In this document: positions 17,249 to 27,387 of the stretch, piece by piece
Layout: every line of letters begins with the position of its first letter
How positions within the stretch are numbered: position 1 is the first letter of the stretch
Source: Lysobacteraceae bacterium
GTDB taxonomy: Bacteria; Pseudomonadota; Gammaproteobacteria; Xanthomonadales; Xanthomonadaceae
Length of the DNA: 52,016 bases
Direction of reading: 5' to 3'
Assembly: GCA_003241895.1 (NCBI GenBank)
Contig: QBLY01000019.1
Location: 1 to 52,016 of the forward strand
Notes under the pieces: model-generated
Seen by the model: the letters and a program-made list of their open reading frames with translations, nothing else
What the model was told of the DNA's origin: nothing
Databases searched by the model: none
Translations under genes and position numbers: made by a program

Positions 17249-17278
17249 CGGAGACTGGGGCGTTGGGGTGGAGCGCGC

Positions 17279-17395
17279 CTAGTCGTCGACCCGCAAGCGG
17301 GGACGATTATTGTTATTGGCGTTGTTGAGCGCGCAAGCACCGGAACCGGCGGGGTTCGAGGAGGCTTGGCTGGCAATGGCGGCGCGCTTGGACAT
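17279..17395 (-). CDS. Asparagine-rich leader peptide of the asnB attenuator
   Basis: A 38-codon reading frame starting MSKRAAIASQASSNPAG and ending in ALNNANNNNRPRLRVDD. Six of seven consecutive codons near the end (17306-17326 on the plus strand) are Asn, using both AAC and AAT, and a seventh Asn lies earlier. It ends 30 bases before a terminator hairpin that precedes asnB. This is the layout of classical amino-acid attenuators: ribosome stalling at Asn codons would cover the first arm (17297-17302), freeing the second arm (17287-17295) to pair with the terminator's first arm. Conservation in relatives was not checked. Confidence 0.82.
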   Translation of the reverse strand: MSKRAAIASQASSNPAGSGACALNNANNNNRPRLRVDD

Positions 17396-17401
17396 GGGCC
17401 A

Positions 17402-17431
17402 TCCTAGGCACAGTCCCCTCCCTCCCGCAAG
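17402..17431 (-). promoter_or_regulatory. Possible promoter of the asnB leader
   Basis: On the minus strand TTGCGG and TAGGAT are separated by 18 bases. The latter ends about 5 bases before the leader ATG, so transcription would start at or very near the A of ATG, giving a leaderless leader-peptide mRNA. Matches to consensus are modest, and the 46-base gap to the divergent acylase gene constrains where the promoter can lie. Confidence 0.35.
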
Positions 17432-17441
17432 CGACCCCTCC

Positions 17442-19820
17442 ATGCGCAAGGCTCTACGCGTCACCGGCTGGCTGTTGATGTCCCTGTTGGTCGTGGTCCT
17501 GGTCGCGTTGATGGTGGCGCTGTGGTTCGTGCGCGGCAGCCTGCCGCAGCTCGACGGCGACCGGGTACTGCCGGGCCTCTCGACCCAGGTGCAGGTACAG
17601 CGCGACGCGCTGGGCGTCGCCACGGTGGACGCCGCCAACGAGGCCGACGCGGCCAGGGCGCTGGGCTTCCTGCACGCGCAGGAACGTTACTTCGAAATGG
17701 ACCTGCTGCGCCGCTCGGCGGCGGGTGAGCTGTCGGCGCTGTTCGGGCCGATCGCGATCGAACGCGACAAGGTGGTGCGCGTGCATCGCCTGCGTGCGCG
17801 CGCCGACGACAGCCTGGCCGCCATCGCCGGCGACCGCCTGCCGGTGCTGGAGGCCTACCGCGACGGCGTCAACGCCGGCATGGCCGCACTTCACCGCAAG
17901 CCCTGGCCCTACCTGCTGCTGCAGGCCGAGCCCGAGCCGTGGACGGTAACCGACACCGCGCTGGCCGGCTATGCGATGTTCTTCGACCTGCAGGATGAAA
18001 CCAATTCGCGCGAACTGGCGCTGTGGCGCATCCGCGACGCCGTGCCGCCGGCGCTGTACGCGCTGGTGGCGATGGACGGCAGCCAGTGGGATGCGCCGCT
18101 GGTGGGCCCGGCGCGCGGCAACGTCGCCCTGCCCGGCCCCGGACTGCTGGACCTGCGCACGCTGCCAACGCCCGGGGCCGAGGCCGACTACGAAGTGTCC
18201 GAGCCGGCGGCGCCGGGCAGCAACAACTTCGCCGTGTCCGGCCAGCGCACCGCCGACGGCCGCGCCATCGTCGCCGACGACATGCACCTGGGCCTGCGTG
18301 CGCCCAACATCTGGTTCCGCGCGCGCCTGCGCTATGCCGACGCGCGCGCGCCGGGTGGAAAGGTGGACGTCAGCGGCTTCACCCTGCCCGGCATCCCGGC
18401 GGTCATCGTCGGCAGCAACGGCCACGTGGCCTGGGGCTTCACCAACAGCTACGGCGACTGGCTGGACTTCTACCGCGTGGACTGGGCCGACAAGGACCGC
18501 ACGCGCTATCGCGTGGCCGATGGCCAGCAGGCGCTGCGGGTCACCAGTGAATGGATCCGGGTGAAGGGCGGCGCGCCGGTGGAGCTCAAGGTGCGCGAGA
18601 CGCGCTGGGGCCCGATCACCGCCGAGCTCGACGACCGCACGTCGCTGGCGCTGCGCTGGACGGCGCAGCTGCCGGGTTCGCTGAACTTCGGGCTGGCCGA
18701 CCTGGCCTTCGCCGGCAACCTCGATGAAGGCCTCGCCGCCGCCGACCTGGCCGGCATCCCCGCCCAGAACCTGGTGATCGGCGACAGCACCGGCCGCATC
18801 GGCTGGCGCCTGACCGCGCAGTTGCCCGAACGCGCCGGCCAATGTGACCCCACCGCCCCGTTGGCCGTGGCCGACGGCTGCCGCTGGAACGGATGGCTGC
18901 CGGCCACCGAAAACCCCAGCCTGGTGGACCCGGCCGACGGCGTGCTGTGGACGGCCAACAACCGCACGCTGGACGGCGACGCGCTGCGCCTGGTCGGCGA
19001 CGCCGGCTACGCCAACGGCGCCCGCGCCCGCCAGATCCGCGACGCCCTGCTGGCCAAGGACAAGCTCACCGAGGCCGACCTGCTGGCGATCCAGCTCGAC
19101 GACCGCGCCCTGTTCCTGGCGCGCTGGCACCAGGCCCTGCTGGACGAGGCCACGCGCAGCCCCAGCGCCGACCTCACCGCGCTGGCGGACGCCGCGCGCA
19201 CCTGGGACGGCCGCGCCAGCGTCGATTCGGTCAGCTACCGCATCGTGCGCGGCTGGCGCTGGGAGGTAGTGGAAAGAATCCAGAACGGTCTGCTGGCGCC
19301 GGCCCAGGTGGCGCTGGGCGATCGCTTCGTCATGCCCGACCTGCCGCAGATGGAATCGGTGGCCTGGCCACTGCTGCAGCAGCGGCCGGCGCACCTGCTG
19401 CCGCGCAAGTTCGAAAGCTGGGACGCCCTGCTGGCCGACGCCGCGCGCGCCGTGCACGAGTCGATGGCGGCGCAGGGTCCGCTGGCGCAGCGCACCTGGG
19501 GTGAACGCAACACAGCATCCATCTGCCACCCCCTGGCCGGGGCACTGCCGGCGTTGGCCCGCGGCTGGCTGTGCATGCCGTCCGACCCACTGCCCGGCGA
19601 CGGCAACATGCCGCGCGTGCAGGGCCCTGGTTTCGGCGCCAGCCAGCGCATGGTGGTGTCGCCGGGCCACGAAGCCGAAGGTTTCATCCACATGCCCGGC
19701 GGGCAAAGTGGCCACCTGCTGTCGCCGTTCTGGGGCGCCGGCCACGCGGCCTGGGTCAACGGCGACGCCACGCCCTTCCTGCCGGGCCAGGCCGAATACC
19801 GCCTGCAGCTCAGCCCGTAA
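17442..19820 (+). CDS. Penicillin acylase (Ntn-hydrolase) family protein
   Basis: Amidase-type Ntn hydrolase, 792 residues, in the family that includes penicillin G acylases and N-acyl-homoserine-lactone acylases. The ATG at 17442 gives an N-terminal membrane segment or uncleaved signal (LLMSLLVVVLVALMVALWFV). The alpha-chain region has ALGFLHAQERYFEMDLLRR. The autocatalytic nucleophile is the Ser in PGSNNFAVSG (about Ser260), where the chain would be split to expose the beta-subunit. ADDMHLGLRAPN follows as usual. The end is HMPGGQSGHLLSPFW. Substrate (beta-lactam side chain, acyl-homoserine lactone or other amide) cannot be told from sequence. It is divergent from the asnB leader. Confidence 0.9.
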   Translation: MRKALRVTGWLLMSLLVVVLVALMVALWFVRGSLPQLDGDRVLPGLSTQVQVQRDALGVATVDAANEADAARALGFLHAQERYFEMDLLRRSAAGELSALFGPIAIERDKVVRVHRLRARADDSLAAIAGDRLPVLEAYRDGVNAGMAALHRKPWPYLLLQAEPEPWTVTDTALAGYAMFFDLQDETNSRELALWRIRDAVPPALYALVAMDGSQWDAPLVGPARGNVALPGPGLLDLRTLPTPGAEADYEVSEPAAPGSNNFAVSGQRTADGRAIVADDMHLGLRAPNIWFRARLRYADARAPGGKVDVSGFTLPGIPAVIVGSNGHVAWGFTNSYGDWLDFYRVDWADKDRTRYRVADGQQALRVTSEWIRVKGGAPVELKVRETRWGPITAELDDRTSLALRWTAQLPGSLNFGLADLAFAGNLDEGLAAADLAGIPAQNLVIGDSTGRIGWRLTAQLPERAGQCDPTAPLAVADGCRWNGWLPATENPSLVDPADGVLWTANNRTLDGDALRLVGDAGYANGARARQIRDALLAKDKLTEADLLAIQLDDRALFLARWHQALLDEATRSPSADLTALADAARTWDGRASVDSVSYRIVRGWRWEVVERIQNGLLAPAQVALGDRFVMPDLPQMESVAWPLLQQRPAHLLPRKFESWDALLADAARAVHESMAAQGPLAQRTWGERNTASICHPLAGALPALARGWLCMPSDPLPGDGNMPRVQGPGFGASQRMVVSPGHEAEGFIHMPGGQSGHLLSPFWGAGHAAWVNGDATPFLPGQAEYRLQLSP

Positions 19821-19853
19821 ATGTGAACTGATTCACTGTTTGGGGAATAACAG

Positions 19854-19882
19854 CTGACAGGCGTGACGTTTTAGGCCATAAA
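19854..19882 (+). promoter_or_regulatory. Sigma70-type promoter upstream of the 143-aa gene
   Basis: CTGACA (19854-19859) and CATAAA (19877-19882) are separated by exactly 17 bases and match the consensus at 5/6 and 4/6 positions. This is among the best promoter matches in the window. A start near 19889 would leave a leader of about 95 bases before the ATG at 19983. Confidence 0.6.
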
Positions 19883-19982
19883 CGGCGTATTGCATCGGCT
19901 GCTCCGCCGGTGCAGGACGGGTGGATCGCCGTCAGGGGGAGCGGTCTGCCGAACCTAGTGCTGTAAAGGTGAGGTGGGTCAG

Positions 19983-20414
19983 ATGGACATGTTGATTACG
20001 GTGTTGACGCACTGGCGTCGAATGATGCTCTCCCGACAGGCCGGCGCCGTTCGCCAGGCCGTGGTCGCGCTCAATGCCGAGCAGCGCAAGGCCACCGCAG
20101 ACCACACGCTGGCGGAAATCCAGCACGCCGCGACGCTGCCGCAGCCGCACCTGCACGGGGTGACGGAAAGTTCTATCTACCGCCCCTGGTCCCAGGTCGC
20201 CAGCACCGCGGCCGGCCGCGTGCGCGACCGCTCCATCCAACTGCGCCAGCGCAGCATCGCGATGTGGCTGGCGGTGGTGTACCACGAGACCCGCGGCGCC
20301 ACCGATGAGGGACTGCAGGCCGTGCACCGCGACGTGCTGGGCATCCTGCGCGAGCTCAAGGACAACAAGGCCGCCGCGTCGGCCGAGAAAGCCTGGTTCA
20401 ACAAGGCGGCTTGA
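19983..20414 (+). CDS. Uncharacterised 143-aa protein
   Basis: Not recognised. The protein begins MDMLITVLTHWRRMMLSRQ, is mostly predicted helical, has no signal peptide or clear membrane helix, and contains a run of Arg/Gln-rich helix (RVRDRSIQLRQRSIAMWLAVVYHE) and an Ala/Lys-rich end. GGTGAGG lies upstream of the ATG, and a GTG three codons earlier is an alternative start. A good promoter lies upstream with an approximately 95-base leader. It stands alone between the acylase gene and the convergent dapE. It may be a lineage-specific protein. Confidence 0.75.
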   Translation: MDMLITVLTHWRRMMLSRQAGAVRQAVVALNAEQRKATADHTLAEIQHAATLPQPHLHGVTESSIYRPWSQVASTAAGRVRDRSIQLRQRSIAMWLAVVYHETRGATDEGLQAVHRDVLGILRELKDNKAAASAEKAWFNKAA

Positions 20415-20440
20415 GGCGGGCGGAAGAACAAAGCGGGAGG

Positions 20441-21571
20441 TCAGGCAAGCAGCAGGCGTTCGGCAATGGCTCGGTAAAGCGCGGGGAGGCGCTCGAGTTC
20501 GTCCAGCGCGATGCGTTCGTTGACCTTGTGGATGCTGGCATTCACCGGCCCCAGCTCCACCACCTCGGCGCCCAGGGGCGCGATGAAGCGCGCATCCGAG
20601 GTGCCGCCGCCGGTGTTTTCCTCAGGCGCCGCGCCGAAATGTTCCTGCAGTACCGCGCGCACGGCCGCGCGCAGGCGCCCGTCGGCTGTGAGGAAAGGTT
20701 CGCCGCCGCGGTGCCAGCGCAGGTCGTATTCCAGGCCGTGGCGATCCAGCACGGCGTGCACCTCGCGCTCCAGGGCCTCGGCGCGCCAACCGGGGTTGTA
20801 GCGGAAGTTGAACGCCACCTCGCAGTGGCCCGGGATGACGTTGTTGGCGCCGGTGCCGGCGTGGATGTTGGACACCTGCAGGCTCGACGCCGGGAACTCC
20901 GGGTAACCCTCGTCCCAGGTGCGCGCCGTCAGTTCGGCCAAGGCCGGCAAGGCCTGGTGGATGGGGTTGCGGGCCTTCTCCGGGTAGGCCACGTGGCCCT
21001 GGATGCCGCGCACGGTGAGCTTGCCCGACAGCGTGCCGCGGCGGCCCACGCGCAGCAGGTCGCCCAGGAGTTCCTTCGACGAAGGCTCGCCGGTGACGCA
21101 GAAATCGATGCGCTGGCCGGTGGCGCGGAAGTGCTCGGCCACCCGGCGCACGCCGTCGATGGCGTCACCCTCTTCGTCCGAAGTCAGCAGCAGGGCCAGC
21201 GTACCCGGGTGGTCGGGATGCGCGGCCACGAACTGCTCGAGCGCCAGCACGAAGGCCGCCACGCTGCTTTTCATGTCGGCGGCGCCGCGGCCGTACAGGA
21301 ACCCGTCGCGCACCGTGGGCTCGAACGGGTCGCTGTGCCAGGCCTCGCGCGGCCCCGGCGGCACCACGTCGGTGTGGCCCAGGAAACACAGCACGTCCCC
21401 GCCCTGGCCGTGCGTGGCCCAGAGGTTCTTCACCTCGCCGAAATCAATCTGACGGCACTGGAAACCGGCGCGCGCCAGGCGGTCCGAGAGCAAGGCCTGG
21501 CAGCCGGCGTCGTCGGGAGTCACCGATGCCCGGGCAATCAGGTCACGCGTCAACGCCAGCACTTCGCTCAT
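20441..21571 (-). CDS. dapE: Succinyl-diaminopimelate desuccinylase
   Basis: Di-zinc M20-family hydrolase producing LL-diaminopimelate for lysine and peptidoglycan. The start at 21571 gives 376 residues beginning [20 protein letters not shown]. Metal ligands appear in GHTDVVPPG (His66, Asp68 region), [10 protein letters not shown] (Asp99) and [10 protein letters not shown] (catalytic Glu133, ligand Glu134), with the late [10 protein letters not shown] segment typical of DapE. The ATG overlaps the stop of the upstream arsC-like gene by four bases, so it is translationally coupled. It is the last gene of map-glnD-dapD-arsC-dapE. Confidence 0.96.
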   Translation of the reverse strand: MSEVLALTRDLIARASVTPDDAGCQALLSDRLARAGFQCRQIDFGEVKNLWATHGQGGDVLCFLGHTDVVPPGPREAWHSDPFEPTVRDGFLYGRGAADMKSSVAAFVLALEQFVAAHPDHPGTLALLLTSDEEGDAIDGVRRVAEHFRATGQRIDFCVTGEPSSKELLGDLLRVGRRGTLSGKLTVRGIQGHVAYPEKARNPIHQALPALAELTARTWDEGYPEFPASSLQVSNIHAGTGANNVIPGHCEVAFNFRYNPGWRAEALEREVHAVLDRHGLEYDLRWHRGGEPFLTADGRLRAAVRAVLQEHFGAAPEENTGGGTSDARFIAPLGAEVVELGPVNASIHKVNERIALDELERLPALYRAIAERLLLA

Positions 21572-21930
21572 TTCTTCATCCCCAATCGCAGCTTGAAGCC
21601 ATTGTCCGTGAATCCGACGCTCACCGTGCCGTCTTCGGTTACCAGCACCGGGCGCTTCACCAGCGCCGGGTGCTCCTTGAGCAGCAGCGTCCACTCGGGA
21701 TCCGTGGCCGGCGACTTGCGCGCCTCGGGCAGCTGCCGCCAGGTGGTGGAAGCGCGGTTGATCAGCTTGTCCCAGCCGCCCAGCTGCGCCGCCCAGTCCT
21801 TGAGGGTTTCCGGCGGCACGCGCTGGGCGCGGTAGTCCACGAACGCGTGCTCGACGCCGAAACGTCCCAGCCAGTTGCGCGCCTTCCTGCACGTATCGCA
21901 GTTGTCCAGGCCGTAGACGTTGGCGATCAC
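21568..21930 (-). CDS. ArsC/Spx/YffB-family thioredoxin-fold protein
   Basis: A 120-residue protein of the ArsC-like Spx/MgsR group, starting at GTG. It has a thioredoxin fold with CDTC at residues 11-14, then [19 protein letters not shown]. The LVKRPVLV segment near the C-terminus is typical. Such proteins act as glutathione- or thiol-dependent reductases or remain of unknown role; true arsenate reduction is not implied. It overlaps dapD and dapE by four bases at each end, a placement conserved in related bacteria and suggestive of coupled translation rather than of a lysine-pathway function. Confidence 0.9.
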   Translation of the reverse strand: MIANVYGLDNCDTCRKARNWLGRFGVEHAFVDYRAQRVPPETLKDWAAQLGGWDKLINRASTTWRQLPEARKSPATDPEWTLLLKEHPALVKRPVLVTEDGTVSVGFTDNGFKLRLGMKK

Positions 21931-22775
21931 TCCAGCGCGCCCCGCAGCAGCTCGTTCACCGACGTCTTCGCGCGCGTCTTGGCGTCCACCTGCTTGACGA
22001 TCACCGCGCAGTACAGCGAGTACCTGCCGTCGGCCGAAGGCAGCGAACCCGACACCACCACGCTGCCCGCCGGCACGCGGCCATGCGATATCTCGCCGGT
22101 GGCGCGGTTGTAGATGCGCGTGCTCTGGCCGATGAACACGCCCATGCCGATCACGCTGCCCTTCTCCACCACCACGCCTTCCACCACCTCGGCGCGGGCG
22201 CCGATGAAGCAGTCGTCCTCGATGATGGTCGGGCTGGCCTGCAGCGGTTCAAGCACGCCGCCGATGCCGGCGCCGCCCGACAGGTGGCAGTTCTTGCCGA
22301 TCTGCGCGCAGCTGCCCACCGTGGCCCAGGTGTCCACCATGGTGCCGGCGCCGACGAAGGCGCCAATGTTGACGAAGCTGGGCATCAGCACCACGTCCTT
22401 GCCGATGTGGGCGCCGGCGCGAACGATCGCGCCGGGCACCACGCGGGCGCCGACCGCGCGGAAATCCGCCTCGTCGAAACCCTGGAAGCGCTGCGGCACC
22501 TTGTCCCAGAACGGCGCCGGGTAGCTTTCCACCAGCTGCATGTCGTTGACGCGGAAATAGAGCAGCACTGCCTTCTTGAGCCATGGATTGACCTGCCAGC
22601 CGCCCTTCACCGGTTCGGCGACGCGGACCTTGCCCGATTCAAGCAGCGCGACGACGTCCTCGACCGCCGGCCGGGTGGACCCGTCTATCTCGGCGGCGCT
22701 GAGCGTGGCGCGGCGTTCGAACGCATCCTCGATGATCGCCTGCAGCTGCTCAGTGGCGGGCTTCTTTCTTGCCAT
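21927..22775 (-). CDS. dapD: Tetrahydrodipicolinate N-succinyltransferase
   Basis: Succinylates tetrahydrodipicolinate in lysine/diaminopimelate synthesis. The 282-residue protein begins [12 protein letters not shown] at ATG 22775; an in-frame TTG 18 bases earlier is possible. The N-terminal part has [11 protein letters not shown], and the left-handed beta-helix follows with [23 protein letters not shown]-type hexapeptides, then GVLEPLQA and the [17 protein letters not shown] segment. The protein works as a trimer. Its start overlaps the glnD 3' end by 26 bases, and its stop overlaps the arsC-like start. Confidence 0.97.
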   Translation of the reverse strand: MARKKPATEQLQAIIEDAFERRATLSAAEIDGSTRPAVEDVVALLESGKVRVAEPVKGGWQVNPWLKKAVLLYFRVNDMQLVESYPAPFWDKVPQRFQGFDEADFRAVGARVVPGAIVRAGAHIGKDVVLMPSFVNIGAFVGAGTMVDTWATVGSCAQIGKNCHLSGGAGIGGVLEPLQASPTIIEDDCFIGARAEVVEGVVVEKGSVIGMGVFIGQSTRIYNRATGEISHGRVPAGSVVVSGSLPSADGRYSLYCAVIVKQVDAKTRAKTSVNELLRGALE

Positions 22776-25404
22776 GGTTCGTGTCTCCGTCAACGCAGGC
22801 CATCACGGCCTGGCTCAGCTTGTCCAACAGGGCCTGGTCGTCGATGGCGCAGTTGCGCTCGTCGGTGAGCAGGAAAAAGTCCTCGACCCGCTCGCCGAAG
22901 GTGGCGATGCGGGCGTCATGCACGCGCAGGCGCTGCTGGCGCAGCACCTGCGCCACGCCGGCCAGCAGGCCGGGATGGTCGGTGCACACCAGGCTCATCC
23001 GCGTGCGGCGGCCGTCGGCCGCGACGTCGAAGCCCACCCGCGCCGGCACCCGGAAGTGGCGCAGCTGGCGCGGCGCCGCTCGGCGCACCGGCTTCACCTT
23101 CAATGGGTCGCGCAGGGCGGCCTTGAGCGCCGACACCACCGCTTCGGGCTCGGGGGCGCGGCCGTGCGGCGCGATGAGCTGGAAATTGTCCAGCGCGTAG
23201 CCGTCGGTGGAGCTGAGCACGCGGGCGTCGAGCACGTTCAGGCCCAGGCGGTCGAGCGTTGCCACCAGGGCCGCGAACAGGCCGTCGCGGTCGGGCGTGC
23301 GCACGAACACCTCCAGGCCGCCCGCCTGCACGTGCGGCCGCACCAGCACCAGGCTTTCGGCGCCACCCGCCTCGGCGATGCCGCGGGTCTGCCAGGCGAT
23401 CTGCTCGGGCCGGTAGCGCAGGAAGCCCACGTCGGGATAGTCGGCCCAGATGCGCTCCACCACCGACTGCTCGAGGCCGTCGCCCAGCAGCCGCTCCAGC
23501 GCGGCCGCGCGGGACTCGGCCACGATCTCGTTGGCGTGCACCGGGTTTTCCAGCCCGCGGCGCAGCGCGAAGCGGGTGGCGGAATACAGGTCGGCCAGCA
23601 GCCGGTCCTTCCAGCCGTTCCAAAGCTTCGGGCTGGTGCCGGCGATGTCGGCGCAGGTCAGCAGGTACAGGTAGTCGAGGTGCTCGCGGTCGGCCACCTT
23701 GGTGGCGAAGCGGGCCACCACCGCAGGGTCGGAAATGTCCTGGCGCTGCGCGGTCGTCGACATCAGCAGGTGCTGCTCGACCAGCCAGGCCAGCAGGTCG
23801 CCGTCGGCCGCAGGCATCGCGTGCGCCTGCGCGAATTCCCGGGCATCGGCCGCGCCCAGTTCGGAATGATCGCCGCCGCGGCCCTTGGCGATGTCATGGA
23901 ACAGCCCGGCCAGCAGCAGCAGGTGCGGCTTGCGCAGCCGCGGCAGCACTTCGTGTGCGATCGCGAAGCGCTCGTCCACGCGGCGCGCGAACCCGTCCAT
24001 GTGCGCCAGCACCGTAAGCGTGTGCTGGTCCACGGTGTAGACATGGAACAGGTCGTACTGCATGCGCCCCGACACCTTGCCGAAGGCCGGCAGGTAGCGC
24101 GCCAGCACGCCCAGGCGGGCCATGCGCGTGAGCGTGGCGACGGCGCGGCGCGAATCAAGCAGGGCCATGAAACGCGCGCGCACCTCCGGCGGCTGCTGCG
24201 TGCACGGCGCGATGGCACCGAGTGATTCGCCCAGCGCGCGCGCGGTTTCCGAATGCAGGCCGCGCGCGTCGGGCAGCGCGTCCCAGGCCGCGAACAGATC
24301 CAGCACCGGCGCCAGGCCTTCACCCAGGCGCTCGGGCTCGACCATGGCCAGGTAGCCGTGGCGCAGCTCGTATCCCGCGCCCACCGGCACGGCCGGCTCC
24401 TCGCCCGACAGCTGCTCCTCGAAGCGCTGCAGCAGCCGGTCGTTGATCCGCATCACGGTGGCGGCGCTGCGGAAGAAGCCCTGCATCATCTGTTCCACCG
24501 CCAGGTTGTCGCGGTGCTCGTCGGTCAGGCCGAGCATGGCGGCCAGCGTCTTCTGGTAGTCGAAGCCCAGGCGCTCCTCGCGCCGGCTGGCCAGCAGGTG
24601 CAGGCCGAAACGCAGGCGCGCCAGCTGCCGCCACTCGCGCTCCAGGCTGGCGCACTCGTCCTCGCCCAGCAGCCCCAGGGGCACCAGCGCACGCAGGCCG
24701 GGCACGCCGTACAGGCGCATGCCCATCCAGGTGACCGTCTGCAGGTCGCGCAGGCCGCCGGGGCCTTCCTTGATGTTGGGCTCGAGGTTGTGGGCGGTGT
24801 CGTGGAAGCGGGCGTGGCGCTGGGTCTGTTCGGCGCGCTTGGCGTCGAAGTAGGCGGCTGGCGGCCATATCCCGGGCGGCGCCAGCGCGGCGGCGAGCCG
24901 GCCGGCGGCGCCCGGCTCACCCGCCAGCATGCGGCATTCCATCAGCGAGCTCAGCACGGTGATGTCGTCGCTGGCCACTTCAACGCACTGGGTGATCGAC
25001 CGCACCGCCTGCCCCGGGGCCAGGCCGGCGTCCCAGAGCAGCGAGAAGAAGCGGCCAATGGAGGCCGCGCACGCCTGCTGGTCGGCAGGCTCGCCCAGCA
25101 CCAGCAGGTCGATGTCGGAGTGCGGGTACAGTTCGGCGCGGCCGTAGCCGCCGGTGGCGATCAGCTGCAGCGGCGCGTCGGCCGGCAGGCTTCTCGACCA
25201 GGCCGAGCAGACCACCTGGTCGCTGGCCTCGCAGCACAGGGACACCAGCCGGTCGATGGCCTCGCCGGCCTCGAAACGGCGGCGCAGTCCGGCCCGGCGC
25301 TCGGCCAGGCCGGCCTTGGCGGCGTCAATCCAGCCGGCGTCATCGGGGGCTTGCGCAAGGGCGGCCGCCAACGGCAGCCCGGGGGACGAGGGCACGGCGC
25401 TCAC
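22750..25404 (-). CDS. glnD: PII uridylyltransferase / uridylyl-removing enzyme GlnD
   Basis: Senses glutamine and uridylylates or deuridylylates PII. The 884-residue protein starts at GTG 25404. The nucleotidyltransferase motif [15 protein letters not shown] lies at about 85-99. An HD domain around 440-560 carries [13 protein letters not shown] near residue 500, and two ACT domains occupy about 690-770 and 795-875, the latter with [17 protein letters not shown]-type sequence. Domain order and length are normal. It starts 13 bases after the map stop and overlaps dapD, placing nitrogen sensing in the same operon as diaminopimelate synthesis, as in other proteobacteria. Confidence 0.97.
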   Translation of the reverse strand: MSAVPSSPGLPLAAALAQAPDDAGWIDAAKAGLAERRAGLRRRFEAGEAIDRLVSLCCEASDQVVCSAWSRSLPADAPLQLIATGGYGRAELYPHSDIDLLVLGEPADQQACAASIGRFFSLLWDAGLAPGQAVRSITQCVEVASDDITVLSSLMECRMLAGEPGAAGRLAAALAPPGIWPPAAYFDAKRAEQTQRHARFHDTAHNLEPNIKEGPGGLRDLQTVTWMGMRLYGVPGLRALVPLGLLGEDECASLEREWRQLARLRFGLHLLASRREERLGFDYQKTLAAMLGLTDEHRDNLAVEQMMQGFFRSAATVMRINDRLLQRFEEQLSGEEPAVPVGAGYELRHGYLAMVEPERLGEGLAPVLDLFAAWDALPDARGLHSETARALGESLGAIAPCTQQPPEVRARFMALLDSRRAVATLTRMARLGVLARYLPAFGKVSGRMQYDLFHVYTVDQHTLTVLAHMDGFARRVDERFAIAHEVLPRLRKPHLLLLAGLFHDIAKGRGGDHSELGAADAREFAQAHAMPAADGDLLAWLVEQHLLMSTTAQRQDISDPAVVARFATKVADREHLDYLYLLTCADIAGTSPKLWNGWKDRLLADLYSATRFALRRGLENPVHANEIVAESRAAALERLLGDGLEQSVVERIWADYPDVGFLRYRPEQIAWQTRGIAEAGGAESLVLVRPHVQAGGLEVFVRTPDRDGLFAALVATLDRLGLNVLDARVLSSTDGYALDNFQLIAPHGRAPEPEAVVSALKAALRDPLKVKPVRRAAPRQLRHFRVPARVGFDVAADGRRTRMSLVCTDHPGLLAGVAQVLRQQRLRVHDARIATFGERVEDFFLLTDERNCAIDDQALLDKLSQAVMACVDGDTNHGKKEARH

Positions 25405-25417
25405 GGGCCGGCCCCGG

Positions 25418-26209
25418 TCACAGGTCGTTGTCGTCGCCGGGCAGGCGGGTGAGGATCTCGACGCCGTCGTCGGTGACCGCCACGGTGTGCTCCCACTGCG
25501 CGGACAGGGACTTGTCGCGCGTCACCACGGTCCAGCCGTCGTTGAGCAGCTTGGAGTGGCGGGTGCCTTCGTTGATCATCGGCTCGATGGTGAACACCAT
25601 GCCCTTTTGCAGCACCACGCCCGACATCGGCTGGCCGTAGTGCAGCACCTGCGGCTCCTCGTGGTAAATGCGGCCGATGCCGTGGCCGCAGTATTCGCGC
25701 ACCACGGTGAAGCGCTCGCCCTCGGCGTATTTCTGGATGGCGTGGCCGATGTCGCCCAGCGTGGCGCCCGGCTTCACCGCGCGGATGCCGCGGAACATGG
25801 CCTCGCGCGTCACCTCCACCAGGCGCTTGGCCTTGATGCTGGGCTCGCCCACCAGGTACATGCGGCTGGTGTCGCCATGCCAGCCGTCCTTGATCACGGT
25901 GACGTCGATGTTGAGGATGTCGCCGTCCTTGAGGACCTTGGACTCGCTGGGCATGCCGTGGCAGATGACGTTGTTGACCGAGGCGCAGATGGTGGCCGGG
26001 AACGGGATGCGGCCCGGTCCCCCGCCATACCCGACGTTGGCCGGGATGGTGCCCTGCACGTTGACGATGTGGTCGTGGCAGATGCGGTCCAGCTCGGCCG
26101 TGGTTACGCCGGGCTTCACGTGCGGGGCCACGACCTGCAGCACCTCGGCGGCCAGGCGGCCGGCGACGCGCATGCGCTCGATGTCCTGGGATGACTTGAT
26201 GGTGATCAT
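25418..26209 (-). CDS. map: Methionine aminopeptidase, type I
   Basis: Removes initiator Met from nascent proteins using a dinuclear metal site. All ligands and key residues are visible in the 263-residue protein: His84 (CHGMP), Asp102 and Asp113 (NIDVTVIKDGWHGD), His176 (CGHGIGR), Glu209 (FTIEP) and Glu240 (QWEHTV). There is a short glycine-rich insertion (YGGGPGRIP) before the substrate-binding histidine. It is the first gene of the minus-strand operon and is divergent from rpsB, an arrangement conserved in many bacteria. Confidence 0.97.
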   Translation of the reverse strand: MITIKSSQDIERMRVAGRLAAEVLQVVAPHVKPGVTTAELDRICHDHIVNVQGTIPANVGYGGGPGRIPFPATICASVNNVICHGMPSESKVLKDGDILNIDVTVIKDGWHGDTSRMYLVGEPSIKAKRLVEVTREAMFRGIRAVKPGATLGDIGHAIQKYAEGERFTVVREYCGHGIGRIYHEEPQVLHYGQPMSGVVLQKGMVFTIEPMINEGTRHSKLLNDGWTVVTRDKSLSAQWEHTVAVTDDGVEILTRLPGDDNDL

Positions 26210-26228
26210 GGCCCGGATTATCCCTCAG

Positions 26229-26258
26229 TTGCGGCCGATTGGGCCAGCGGGCTATAAT
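26229..26258 (+). promoter_or_regulatory. Promoter of rpsB(-tsf)
   Basis: A perfect TATAAT at 26253-26258 lies in GC-rich DNA, with a weak -35 TTGCGG at 26229-26234 (18-base spacing). Transcription near 26265 would give an rpsB leader of about 210 bases. It lies in the 267-base divergent gap with map. Confidence 0.7.
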
Positions 26259-26264
26259 CCCGCG

Positions 26265-26476
26265 GCTTGATCCGGACTTTCCCGAACCCTGGGGCGCCCG
26301 GACCATCCCGCCCACGCCGGGCGTCACCGGCGAATACACACACCTGGCCATACCCCGCCCCGGGGTGCCCGTGGTCCATTGGACCGCAGGTTCGAGGCGG
26401 CGGCCAGGTGGAGGCCCAACCCCGGAGCTCCGAAGCCGCCAGTGTGCGGCCGGCTCCCTTTTCAAGGAATACCCAG
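26265..26476 (+). promoter_or_regulatory. Long structured 5' leader of rpsB, candidate S2 autoregulatory region
   Basis: No gene is visible in this stretch. It contains short inverted repeats: GGTCCA-T-TGGACC (26373-26385), CGGAGCTCCG (26423-26432) and CCTT-TTC-AAGG (26457-26467), the last of which includes part of the AAGGA ribosome site. Ribosomal protein S2 represses its own operon through the rpsB leader in other gammaproteobacteria. That this leader works the same way is inferred. Confidence 0.45.
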
Positions 26477-27331
<855 letters not shown>

Positions 27332-27387
27332 GTCATCGCGGCGTCATGCCGCGGCGCCAAGCTGCGCCGCTCTTTGCGCTGTTGGAG

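Noticed and set aside
17454-19745. 763-codon open frame antisense to the penicillin-acylase gene
   Set aside because: No motifs, composition typical of antisense reading, and the plus-strand gene has a full catalytic signature.
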